Part shown: positions 37,208 to 47,509 of the stretch, piece by piece
How the letters are laid out: each line of letters begins with the position of its first letter
Numbering within the stretch: position 1 is the first letter of the stretch
NCBI GenBank assembly: GCA_948567375.1
Contig: OX419761.1
Span: forward strand, 53,880,501-53,944,500
Length of the DNA: 64,000 nucleotides
Origin: Lunularia cruciata
Taxonomy: Eukaryota > Streptophyta > Marchantiopsida > Lunulariales > Lunulariaceae
Direction of reading: 5' to 3'
Notes under the pieces: generated by a model
The model's input: only the letters and a program-made list of their open reading frames with translations
What the model was told of the DNA's origin: nothing
Databases searched by the model: none
Program-made: the position numbers and the translations under genes

Positions 37208-37632
37208 TGTAACAATATGGAGTTTAGCGACGAAGTTAGTCGGGCTCAAGAAGTAGCACATAAGAAAAATTAGCCTAGAATATTCAGAAAGTATCTAGGA
37301 AGGTTCTTGGTAAGCTTCCACGTTAGCTTAGCTTGCACCTTAAGTAAGTAGCTTCTAGAAGGAAGCTTCTAGAAGCTTCCAACTAGCTTAGATTGCACGC
37401 CAAGTAGGCGGCTTCTAGAAGGAAGCTTCTTGAGAAGCTTCTTAGTTAACTTGGCTTGCACTCTAAGAAAGCGGCTTGAGGAAGCTTCTTGAGAAGCTTC
37501 TCAAGGGCCTTGTATGCTACCTATAAATACCAAAGCCAAAGCTCATGCTAGGCATTTGGAGTTTCCCTCATTCAAGTGTCCCAATGTGAGCTTCCATTCT
37601 CCTATTTCTCTCCTCGGATTCGGTCTTTTACA
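37208..37632 (+). repeat. 3' LTR of element A
   Basis: 425 bp, aligned to the 5' LTR without gaps and with nine substitutions, six of them transitions. The heat-shock-type array is retained; the first palindrome has become GAAGGTTC, which still fits GAAnnTTC. It is followed by the target duplicate aaaac (37633-37637). Confidence 0.95.
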
Positions 37633-37637
37633 AAAAC

Positions 37638-39053
37638 CTTTTGTCATGTCTTCCAAGAGTTTGATAACATGGTCACAAAATTGGTTTATGCTTGTATACG
37701 AGCTAGAAAAAGATTGCTTGATTTTGGTTGACATAATTTGTTTGCTTTGAATGAAACAAACACATCATTGTTTCTATGACTTTGCGGTAAGTGGGGTCCT
37801 TCATATATTTGATCTTGTACCTATTTGTAGATTTTTCCCAACAAACAAGTCATTGATCCTATGCTTTAGTCATTTGCTAGGTCAACCATGTGGGGTATCA
37901 ATATGAATTTCCCCAAATTGGGAGCAATCTACACCCAACACTTGCTGCCAATGATTATCTATCCACAATGTGGGACATCCTTGCAAGGATTTCACACTTA
38001 AGTTTTTGGTGTTGTTGCAAATTTCCTATAGCATGGCTCCATCCCACAACAAGAAGTCCATTCTCCTCTTCTTGATGTAGTTGGTGTAGCAATACAGTTC
38101 TTATATAGAAATCTCCAACAATTTGCTAAAATATTTCTACCACCTTGTCCCTCTTCACTTCAATTCCTCTCTTAAGAGTTCATCCCATCATGATTCAATA
38201 TTCCAATTTGTGCAAAAATGCAATTCTTACTCCATTTTACAATTTTGCATCCTATACTCTTGATAATATCAACAAAATTTGATAGTTTGTGCCAAGAAGT
38301 GCTTGCACAATGCCCTAGGAGATGGTGATTATAAAGAGAGAAATGCAAGAAGAGAAAGGTGAAAAGTGAAAATCAAAAAGTGAATTTGTAGAGAGATTTG
38401 GCTCACAAGGTGGAGTTGGCCTTTTTTATAGTCCCAAGAAGGTGGGGTTTGTCCTTCTTCCATCATGGCAGTTGGTGAAGGATCACAATTGTCCATTGCA
38501 CACATGAGACCAACCACAAAATAGTTCCTAATGGTTCTTTGGTGGCACATGTGTATTTTTATGTGATCTTGAAACAACATCAGAAATTGGCAAAGTTTTG
38601 TATTTGTTAGAAAGTTGTCATGGCCCCCATCATTCCATGAAATCTTATGGTGTCAAGGATTTCTTGTATTGGAGTAGTTTGTTTCATTGGGGAATCCTCT
38701 TTATAATGCCCTATAGAATGGAAAAAATTGGGCCTGACTACAAAATGTGTCCAGTCCCATTCCCATTGGGAGGCCATGGGGAGTCCATTTTGTTTAGGCA
38801 TCTTGCATCTTTGTATCTGGAAATATGACCTTTTATAAATCCACAGTTCTTGCAAATGACAATTTCAAATGTTTAGTTTGGACTATTTACATGAAGAAAA
38901 GCAACCAAAAATCCAAGCTCATAACAAAGTAGTTCATAATAGCATGCATTCTAGTTTAATAAGCATTTGTGTATTTGAACATGCATTCTCTCTCTCTTGA
39001 TTATAACATATTAGTTAAATCATCAACTACACATTGGACACTAGTGTACTAGC
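37638..39053 (-). other. Continuation of old element E2 and AT-rich DNA
   Basis: This continues the older element interrupted by element A. Short frames on both strands (for example 38607-38855 -) are not recognisable. No gene call is supported. Confidence 0.3.
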
Positions 39054-40810
39054 TTACTTCTTGTTCATGCCATTGTTCTCATCATCATTTTCAGCATTCT
39101 TGATCATCCTAAGCAAGGCCTCATTAGTGAATTATTAATGTATAGCTACCTCTTCATCTAGATGAAGAAGTTGTGTGATGCTCATAAGATTACAAACATA
39201 GAGCATTGAGATTTGCCATTGGAGCTACTCATTAAGAGCCTCCTCTATACCATTTGCTTCACTTTCTTCTATGTTTGGAGGAAGGTCCTTCCCTTTCCAC
39301 CGGCCACCTATCCTCATTTCTCTCACTAAGAAACCCACAATATTGCCAAATTTTTTATGGTATGCACATTAGTTCCCACCCATGCCTCAACTGACCACTA
39401 CATTCCATGTAGCTGGTTCATCTTGTAGATGTCATGCTCACTAGCTTCATTGCAATGTAATGCTTCAAGCTAGAGACTCCTATAATGTTGCTTAAAGGCT
39501 GAAATAATCCTAACATCCATTGGTTGGATTTTAGATGTTGTATTTGGTGGTGAGTATTCAATTGTAATGTGCTTGAGAACCAAATTTGTAATGACATGCA
39601 ATGATGCATTTTCAAGAATCAAATAATATATGACAATCCTCTTGCTCCATTTTTGCATCCAATTTTACAAGCCACTCTTGAAAAAGCAATCTTATCATTC
39701 AAGCTTTTGTGTATATTGATAATAGAACCTTAATTCTTCTTTATACTTCTTTCCAAAAGCACAATGCTTCATTGCCCTTCCAATAAAAAAAGATTGGCAG
39801 CCTTCCACTATCATCTGCATTACAAGTAAATGCATTTTTTTTTTCCAAATTTTATCCTTTTTGCTCCTCCAATTGATGTGCCATGATTGTTCTATCCTAT
39901 GTCGTTGAATAGAAGAGGCATGTCTCATCCACATTAAAAATATCACAAAGGAGAAATTTGTCTATAATTTTTTGGAGTCATAGACATGACATTCCACACC
40001 CAATACATCTACTGAACCACTTTCATCATTGGAGCAGAAGTACCAAAATTAGTGTCTTTTTGAAACTTGTCCAGCTCACAATGGAGAATTGGGATTGCTT
40101 AGCTTTTGAGATTTGTAAGCTATTTTCCAATTGGTTTGCTTTTGCTTGAATAGATGGCCATTTATAATTACCTTGCACCAACTGGCATTGAAGTACCCAA
40201 TTTTCTAATGCAATGTCAATCTCAGAATAATGTTTGCTTGATGTTTCACTGACAACCCCTCAACGGTGAGCATGACCAAGAACTCTAACAATTTACTTGA
40301 GGATGTTATGAATTGTTGGCTATATGGGCACCTTCAAAAGATGTAGATGAAGCTTGGCCCATTTTGCTAACACCTTTTGGATTTTTTTGGGTCCTAAATG
40401 GATTCTTCACATATTCTCTTCTTTGCAATAACATCCAACATGCCAACCTTTTTATATGTGCTTTTCATTATGATTGTTGAAATGGTAGCTTGACTAACTT
40501 GCACACCAACTCTATTCTTCACCCATTCAAGAATCTTACCCAGCTTCATGTGTGGGTCAAGCTTCCTCTTTGTTGCAATATCCTCCCTTTGCTCCTTGCT
40601 TAACTTAGCAACATGTTTCCAAGCCATCTCATCTTCCATACTTGATTCCACCTTTTCCATGTTCTTGTTCCTAAACATGCCTTTTTGTAAAGATTGTGAG
40701 TTCAAGTCATGGAACCTACCAATGGCTTTGAAGATCAGCTTTGCCACTACAGTTAGGGCAGATGCTACATACATGGCATTAATTCTAACCCTACTCCAAT
40801 GTGAAATCAT
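39054..40810 (-). pseudogene. pogo/Tigger-like (Tc1-mariner superfamily) transposase
   Basis: Read on the minus strand, an N-terminal CENP-B-like helix-turn-helix is seen near 40480-40620 (KLSKEQREDIATKRKLDP, then VSQATISTI). It is followed by the first catalytic aspartate in DIFNVDETCLFY (39924-39944), then a NAD-SGRLP-like block and a K-P-F-like strand. LILENASLH (where an aspartate is expected) comes next, then SPPNTTSKIQPMDVRIISAF with the third aspartate near 39490-39560. The C-terminus is acidic and stops at TAA (39054-39056). The order is that of pogo/Tigger DDE transposases, about 585 codons. Frame breaks (a poly-A run near 39838 among them) and the D-to-E change make it inactive. Terminal inverted repeats were not securely found. 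Confidence 0.8.
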
Positions 40811-40959
40811 GGAGCAAATAATCTCTTACATTTTATATAACCCTATCCATCACAAATATAAAATATAAGAGAGATTCTATAAATTTATAATCTCTTATAA
40901 TTTATACAAAAAATGTCCACCACAAATAAAAATATAAGAAAATTTGACATCATAACAAG

Positions 40960-41760
40960 TTTGCTTTGATGCCACAAATGTTGTGAAAGAGGAGAGCATA
41001 TAAAAGATTGAGCTATCTACAACATCATAATACATAAGGCTATGGTACAAGTAGATGATTGACTACTATTTGGTCTATCTTTCCTTTCACCTTTATCTAA
41101 TACACCTGCACTAGAACCTCTAAGAATCATGGATGAGGTCTTGAGTGCTTCAAGAAGTGTGATACTTTAGGGAAGCTTGATGTATTTGCCAAAATTTCTT
41201 CTTTGTATGTCTTATGCTCCCTTAGGTCAAAAGCATGCATTGAACTCCTTATCCCTATAGTAGATGCATCTACTTGTATTATCCACATATGAGTTCAAAT
41301 AGATCCTTATCTCCAACATAAGATGTGGAAGCTTTAACACCCAAATTTGATCTTCTTTGAGCCATAGTTGTACTCACCAATCTTCTCAAGTTGCTAAGCC
41401 AAGTAACCATGGTTTTATTAGAAGTAGGAGCAAGTACTAAACCTCTACCAAGTTTGAATTATCTACTACTACCTCTACCACCTTGTACTCCTTGACTCAT
41501 GGCTCCTTAGCCTCTTGCTATAGCAAACTTACCAATGATCAAATATGTAAGAATGGTCAAATTGTCTTTGGGTTGGCTATGATAATCCAAAAGTATCATA
41601 AAAATTACCTTGAGTGCACTCTCTTGTTGTAAGCATAACACAAATCCAACAACAAAAAAACCACTCAATGACTATAGGTCATTGGAAAATGAGATAGAAG
41701 TCATTGTACAATAGGCCCTTCACTTGCTACATGATGTTGAGGTAGTACAATTTGCACTCA
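40960..41760 (-). pseudogene. Fossil gag of the element B family
   Basis: Aligns in order and orientation with the gag region of element B (about 49470-50320). Shared words include acacctgcacta.aac.tctaa.aatcatggatg (41104 onward), ttgagtgcactctcttg (41612 onward) and caaatccaacaacaaaaaaaccactca, the last covering the first zinc knuckle. Most differences are G/C to A/T, with small indels. It shows that the family inserted here long before the better-preserved copy at 43-53 kb. No pro, methyltransferase or pol part is recognisable beside it. Confidence 0.8.
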
Positions 41761-42716
41761 AAAACTAAAATAATATACAATCCTTTACTACATTCTAGAA
41801 GAAGTAGTTCATATAGATGAGATCTTCAAACCAAATCCAATTATCATCAGACCTACTCAACCATATTTGTTGGGAGAAATTGAATTGGATTGAGAGATAA
41901 TAGGAATAAAAATCTAGCTATTGTATGGAGAATAATTCATTCCTCAATCTGGTCAAGAAAAGCATGCATAGAAATTACCTAAATTTCATGTGGTTTGGCA
42001 AACATATACTAATATCCACAATTTCACAAGATTTAATTCACTCAAGAATTGTCAAAGTCACAATTTACAACAATACAATATACATACACTTGTACTTGTC
42101 ATGATGTATCTAGTTCTCAAATGTATAGTGATAATTGACCCCGTATCTAACCCAAGATTGTTTGGTACCAATTGATACACATCACCTCATGAATTTTTGC
42201 AAGTGTGATTTATTCTTGTAGCTTCTTGTAAGGTACTTTTTTTATAAGAGCCATTTCTATAGGAGCAATTCTTGCAAGTACCACAGCTGATACTATAGCA
42301 ATCATTCCCACAAGTCCCATAGCCTATCCCATAGCTCTTGTAGTCCAGTACAAGTCCTAAACTTGTCCTAAACTTCAAGTGGATGTAATTTTTTTCTAGA
42401 GCTTTGTTTTTCATGATCTTGTTGTTTATAAAAAGCACTTGAGAAGATGCTTCCAATGAGATAAGGCATGCCTCATTTGCATCTATATTCACAAAGAAAT
42501 AAGTCTCAATGTGAACTGCCTTTCTATGCATTTCCATAAACAGATTCCCATAATTTGAAGATATATCTTATATTTACACTTCTACACTCTTGTAGAATAT
42601 CTATCCCACATTGACTCTTCAATGTTCCAATACTTAATAAGACTCTACACTTCACAATATTTCACTTGGAATCTAATATTACTTTTCACTCTAATGTATG
42701 GGATTTTTTTAATCAA
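41761..42716. other. AT-rich DNA at the 3' end of copia D
   Basis: Follows the stop codon of the copia polyprotein (minus strand) and may include its 3' LTR, but I could not define LTR ends. Nothing else supported. Confidence 0.3.
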
Positions 42717-43224
42717 TTAACTTTGAAGTCCAATTGCAACTATGCATTGCTTGAGCTTCTCAACTATGACTACCTTGGTAAAAATACCTATGGGATTGCT
42801 TACTCTAGCAAAGTGAGTTCTCCACCATCTACAAATTCACAAATGACATGATATCACAATTGAATATGGTTTTTCCTAATATGAAACAAAAAATTTGTTG
42901 CAAGATTGAAAGCCCTCTAGCTATCATTATGGAGAATATTGTCATCCTATTTCTTGCCTAGCTTTAGCATAAAAAATTTCAATTACATTATCTCCTTGTC
43001 AGTCTCTAAGATGACCATGTACTCAAGTTCTATGGTAGAAAGAGCAACTCTTTGACAATTGAGACATCCAAATTAAATTATGCCAATACCACCCAAGGTA
43101 AACACATACGATGTAGTGCTCTTTTGTTATCCAAGTCTCTTCCCAAAGCTACATCACAAAAGCCCCCAAAAATAAGATTTATTTGCTTGAAGCAAAGTGC
43201 CTTATCAAAGGTATCTTTCAAGAG
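42717..43224 (-). pseudogene. Ty1/copia element D, RNase H end (part 2 of split element)
   Basis: Minus-strand reading gives copia RNase H and tail: DKALCFKQINLIFGGF, RDLDNKRALH, ALSTIELEYMVILETDKEIM, then FLFHIRKNHIQL, DGGELTLLE and GIFTKVVIVEKLKQC, ending at a TAA near 42717. This is the text expected directly after ...VVKWLL, which is found at 53119 onward on the other side of element B. The frame is interrupted by many stops and by a one-base loss at the join. Confidence 0.85.
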
Positions 43225-43228
43225 CATA

Positions 43229-43892
43229 TGTCGTGCGTATATACATTGCTACACAACATACATCGCTGTCAACATCATACACTATAGAAGCACAACTCAC
43301 ACATAAGTCATACATAGACTCTAAAGTGCCACAATAATCAGATTGCTTAACACTTTCAACTCAACTCAACTCAGATCAGTACTTGATCTGTCACTCTATA
43401 AACTGCCAACAACTGGGCACTGATTACAATCAAGCCACACCCACTCAAGCATAGAGAATCCAGGTGACGCTTGCCGGCCTCTGTCCACCATAGCCAGGAA
43501 CTCGAAGGCTCAACATCAGAGAAGTGAGCTCTTTGGAGCTCACTTCAAAACTATACCCCCTGGACTCGAGCTAGCATTGGAACCCTAACGGTCCCACTGA
43601 CGGCACACTCGACGGTGTGAATGGTGCAAAATGACGGTGGGCCCCACCGTGAAGTCAGTACCCCAAACACCAAATCAGACTGTCGGAAAGTAGTCCCTGA
43701 GAAACTACTAGAATAACTCTAACTACTATCACTAGAACTCCAATGTCCGAGCAACTAGATGCGGAACTACAAATGGCGTGACAGCTGTCGTGCGTATATA
43801 CATCGCTACACAACATACATCGCTGTCAACATCATACACTATAGAAGCACAACTCACACATAAGTCATACATAGACTCTAAAGTGCCACAAT
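43229..43892 (-). repeat. 3' LTR region of element B, with an extra terminal block
   Basis: Left to right the order is a 107-bp block (43229-43335), the ~447-bp LTR body (43336-43783), the dinucleotide gc, and a second copy of the 107-bp block (43786-43892, one mismatch). On the minus strand a purine tract (43894-43901, aggggggc) lies just before TGTGGCAC at 43890. So the LTR proper starts with the 107-bp block, runs through the body, and is followed by an additional 107-bp block at the outer edge. The LTR at the other end lacks the 107-bp block. A perfect palindrome GACAGCTGTC spans the block/body joint at 43780-43789. Confidence 0.85.
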
Positions 43893-43901
43893 TGCCCCCC
43901 T

Positions 43902-44059
43902 AGCTGGCGGTTAGGTCCCTCTAACTCCAGATAGCCATCTACTCTAAGTATATGGTATACCCTCTAATGGGCAAAGATCAGGAGGCCGGGTGCTATGGAG
44001 CCCCATTGTTAGTCACCTGTCTGCAATCTATACCATATAAAGAATGAACTAGCTACAGG
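43902..44059 (-). other. 3' untranslated stretch of element B
   Basis: Non-coding region between the PHD-finger stop codon (44060-44062) and the polypurine tract. No further domain is seen. Confidence 0.6.
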
Positions 44060-44401
44060 TCAAGTACATCTAGGACATAACCACTGTCCTTGAGGAACCA
44101 CCGTGAGGGGAGGAGTCATACATGCCATATGCCATCCTCTTGAACAGCTATCACACACTAACATAGTAGTAGCTCCACCAGAAGAGCCACATAACATACA
44201 CCTCAAGCCTGCACGTACAAGTGCCAAGCTTGGGTCCATAATACCATCAATGTTTGGGAGGTGGCATGGCGCACAATTGCGCACACGATCCTTCCAAACA
44301 ACACCATCACGTCCTTCTAACACAAGGACTCTAGATGGCAAAACCTCGCGCACTCTCAAGATAGTGCGGCCTATAGAAACATCAAGTGTTGTCGGTGTTG
44401 T
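44060..44401 (-). pseudogene. PHD finger at the C-terminus of element B pol
   Basis: The segment 44066-44200 has the spacing C-x2-C-x11-C-x2-C-x4-H-x2-C-x14-C-x2-C, with Trp two residues before the seventh cysteine (QWLCPRC) and the GWHMAC block. This is the C4HC3 zinc signature of a PHD finger, a reader of histone H3 tails. It is preceded by an integrase C-terminal stretch (VLEGRDGVVWKDRV). It is in the same frame as the integrase, separated by one TAG (44402-44404) and 14 sense codons, so it was probably the natural end of the polyprotein, replacing the chromodomain found in chromoviruses. All eight zinc ligands are intact. It would be expected to steer integration or bind marked chromatin; target mark unknown. 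Confidence 0.9.
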
Positions 44402-45560
44402 CTACTGTAGATATACATAGTCGCCTGGATGAAATCGACGGATTGAGGGTCTATAACCTCCTCCTCGAATGGTAGCATAGCATAAAGTATCTCTATGCTG
44501 AGCAATTGCCAAGTTCTCAAAGGCCATCGGCATCACTCTCCGAAAGATCTCTGCCCGCTGAGAACATGCGCTCATCCATACATCGGGGTCATCCAAGTCC
44601 AAAACTACAGTAGCATCTCGATGAATGGCTGCAGGTAAATCTGGATCTCGTCCATAGAGTAGAAAGTATGGAGAGAAGGATGCTAAGGAGGCTTGCCGGC
44701 TGAACCGATAGCCCATGGCCAACCAAGGTAACTGGAGATCCCAATCTCCCAAGTGGCCTCTTTGCAAACCATACTTTTGCAATCCTCTCTTCACCGTCTG
44801 AACCACTCTCTTTGCTAAGCCATCTGCCTCATGGTGATCTCGGGATGTAGTACGATGATCAATCAAAGCCTTGTCACACAAGACCTGAAACTCTCCCAAG
44901 AACTCTGTACCCTGATCAGTCAAAACCTCAGCTGGTGCACCAAAATGACTAAGAACTCGATCTAGGAACGAGTAAGCTGTCCCTTCACTAGACTTGTCAG
45001 GAAGTGCCACCAACTCAATCCACTTGGAGAAGTGCTCCACCATCACCAAAACATACCAATGATGTCTCACAGTCAGCGATAAAGGTCCGGCGAAGTCCAA
45101 ACTCCAACGGTAACCCAATCCCATGATAGGTAATGGGTGTAACTGTGGCATAGGAGCATTGAATGATGCTCTAACTTGGTCACAAACCATACATCTGGCA
45201 ACAAACTGCTGTACCTTGGTCTGCATACCGCGCCACCAATAATGACTCTGGAGTAAGCTATATGTACGCTTTACTCCAAAATGTCCTAGCTCCTCATGAG
45301 CATGACGGACCAACTGTGGTCTCTGTGATGGAAGTGGTACTACTCGCACTCTACCATCCTCCCATACACGCAAAAGGTGTCTACCCTCCAATCTGAACCA
45401 TCTGGCTCGCTGAAGAACACGGTCTCTCTCCTTGGCCCCAACTATGCCACCCATAACACCAGTGCAAAGATAGTCCATCACTAAGACATCATCATGAACG
45501 TCTCGCTGAACCGTACCAATATCTTCACTCTCTGGATCTGTGACCTCAATAACTCCTCAT
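44402..45560 (-). CDS. Integrase of element B (part of pol)
   Basis: A 359-codon open block (45481 to 44402), with in-frame coding extending up to a TGA near 45556. The N-terminal zinc-binding domain is HEELGHFGVKRTY...CMVCDQVR. The catalytic core shows WSLDFAGPL, LTDQGTEFLG and a glutamate in RDHHEADGLAKR, where most gypsy elements have a D-G-Q-x-E-R block, so this is a divergent version. The C-terminal part ends at GDYVYLQ before the TAG that separates it from the PHD finger. Integrase inserts the cDNA into the genome. Same frame as RT and methyltransferase. Confidence 0.9.
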
Positions 45561-45784
45561 GTATGCGCTGAGAGAGATACCACCAAAGTCTCTGCAAATA
45601 TACACAGAAAGGCCAATGCATGCCAACCTGGCACCATCTCCACATCTGTCTCACCATGCCAACGTGCCCCGGTCTGATCCTGCTGACTGGGACATGGGTT
45701 TCTACTCAACCCATCTGCATCACGGTTCACCACTCCAGGTCTGTGAACAACCGTGAAATCATACTCTTGTAAAATCAGAGCCCA

Positions 45785-47125
45785 TCATGCAAGCTTCCCT
45801 GAAAGCTTGTCGGACTCCATCAACCACTTCAGCGGCTGATGATCAGTGATGAGAGTGAAGGGGTTACCAAATAGGTAACATCGGAAATGTGCTACTGCCC
45901 AAACTGCTGCCAAGCACTCTCCCTCATATGAACTATACTTCGCCTCCGCTGAATTGTTGGAGCGACTAGCATAGGCCACCACAAACTCCTTCTCCTCATC
46001 ATCATGCTGGGTGAGCACTGCTCCAAGCCCCAACATACTCCAATCAGTGTGAACCTGAAATGGTCGTCCCCTGATTGGTCTCCTCAAAATAGGAGAAGAT
46101 GTCAACCTCTCCTTGAGCTCTACAAAAGCTCTCTCCTGCTCATCTCCCCAACACCACTCCTGTGTAAGCTTGGTCAGCTTCGTCAAGGCCTTGACAATGG
46201 CACTAAATCTTCTAACATAGCGGCAATAGAAGTTCGCCAACCCAAGGAATGCTCGCACTCGGCTCACATCCATAGGCCAAGGAATACATGCAATAGCCTC
46301 CACCTTGGTCTGCTGAACACCAAGTCCTCCGGGGTAGATAGTGTGACCCAAATACTCAACCTGCTCGTGGAAGAACCTACACTTCCCATGATGTAGTTTG
46401 AGTCCATGAGATCTCAACCTCTCAAACACCTCCAACAACTGTCTCTCATGCTCCTCCACAGTAGTGCTATAGACCAAAATGTCATCAATATAACACCGAG
46501 CAAAATCCAATCCAGCTAGGATCCTATCCATGATCCTCTGGAACTCAGCAGGAGCGTTCTTCAACCCAAATGGTAAGAACCTCCACTGATATAACACATC
46601 CTTACCGTGAGGATCAATAGCCCAAAATGCTGTCTTGGACTTATCCTCCTCCCTGATCGGCAACTGATGATATCCCGCTCGAAGATCCAAAGTACTGAAG
46701 ACCTTTGCATGCCCAATCGTATCAAAAATCTCCTCCGGTGTAGGCATGGCATACCGATCAGCCCTAGTCTGTCGGTTGATAGGACGGTAATCTCCACACA
46801 TCCGCCTATCTGTATAGTTGCCATGCATATCCTTCTTGGCTGGCATCACTGTCGCTGATGCATACTCTCCATGTGAAATCTCCACCAAACCAGCCTCAAA
46901 AAGGTCACTACTCTGGCTCTGAATCAATGTCCTCTCCATCTCACTATATCGATAAGGACGTCGGAAAACTGGTGTGTCACTAGTCAGCTCAATCCGTATA
47001 CCAGGTCCCTTTCGAGCACCCAAATCCTTCATACTAAAGGCAAAACAACTCGTGTGACTCCTCAAGAACCTCCAAACCTCCGTCTTTCCTCTCCAGTAAG
47101 CTTGGGTCCAAGATCTGGCTCCCAA
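45785..47125 (-). CDS. Reverse transcriptase and RNase H of element B (part of pol)
   Basis: A 446-residue open block with GDYRPINRQT, FSTLDLRAGYHQLPI, FLPFGLKNAPAEFQ and the catalytic CYIDDILVYS, then the thumb/connection and an RNase H start with VHTDWSMLGLGAVL and ITDHQPLKWL. A TGA after GKLA closes the block at 45785. The next codons continue RNase H-like protein (WALILQEYDF, RDADGLSR), so the stop probably replaced an Arg codon CGA. It copies element RNA into DNA. It lacks features specific to chromoviral RTs that I could check by eye; lineage within Ty3/gypsy undetermined. Confidence 0.95.
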   Translation of the reverse strand: MGARSWTQAYWRGKTEVWRFLRSHTSCFAFSMKDLGARKGPGIRIELTSDTPVFRRPYRYSEMERTLIQSQSSDLFEAGLVEISHGEYASATVMPAKKDMHGNYTDRRMCGDYRPINRQTRADRYAMPTPEEIFDTIGHAKVFSTLDLRAGYHQLPIREEDKSKTAFWAIDPHGKDVLYQWRFLPFGLKNAPAEFQRIMDRILAGLDFARCYIDDILVYSTTVEEHERQLLEVFERLRSHGLKLHHGKCRFFHEQVEYLGHTIYPGGLGVQQTKVEAIACIPWPMDVSRVRAFLGLANFYCRYVRRFSAIVKALTKLTKLTQEWCWGDEQERAFVELKERLTSSPILRRPIRGRPFQVHTDWSMLGLGAVLTQHDDEEKEFVVAYASRSNNSAEAKYSSYEGECLAAVWAVAHFRCYLFGNPFTLITDHQPLKWLMESDKLSGKLA

Positions 47126-47509
47126 GTATCCTCTGTAACTGGAGTAGGAGTGGAAGACGTACTGACTGGCTGCTACACTGGGCCCTTGGGAGCAATAGTG
47201 TCATGCTCCCGACCACTAGAGGTCCCAACCTCTGTGAAAAACTCCCTCCACTATGGCTGCAAGCTCCACACGTCCTCTAGCTGCATCCCATGTGGACCAA
47301 GGGTGTAATCCAAGTAGCCCACGCTCACCTGGATGGACTCCAAGTAGACCACTCTCCCTAGTAGCTACTGGATGTGTCCCAAGAATACCATGTCCACTCG
47401 GTCCATCGCCCCCAGCATGTGCTTGAATCGTCTCAATAGGCATAGGGCTCACAAGTGTTAGAGTGGTGATGCCTATCAAGCGCATCCTACACTGCTCTGC
47501 CAAGCCAAG

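Larger units (their letters stand above)
31997..37632 (+). mobile_element. Element A: complete Ty3/gypsy chromovirus
   Basis: 5636-bp element with two 425-bp LTRs (31997-32421 and 37208-37632) that both run TGTAACA...TTTTACA and differ at 9 positions, about 2 percent, so insertion is fairly recent. The 5-bp target duplication aaaac is exact at 31992-31996 and 37633-37637. Primer-binding site tggtatcaaagc (32423-32434) matches initiator-Met tRNA type with one change. A purine tract agtggcgggggaa (37193-37205) precedes the 3' LTR. The order gag, protease, RT, RNase H, integrase, chromodomain identifies a chromovirus. The coding frames contain several stops, so the copy is non-autonomous. Confidence 0.96.

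Noticed and set aside
43600-43900. CRISPR-like or satellite array suggested by the repeated 107-bp block in the B LTR
   Set aside because: Only two copies separated by the LTR body; explained by LTR structure.
45559-45756. Plus-strand frames inside element B
   Set aside because: Antisense to the RNase H/integrase coding strand; no independent support.
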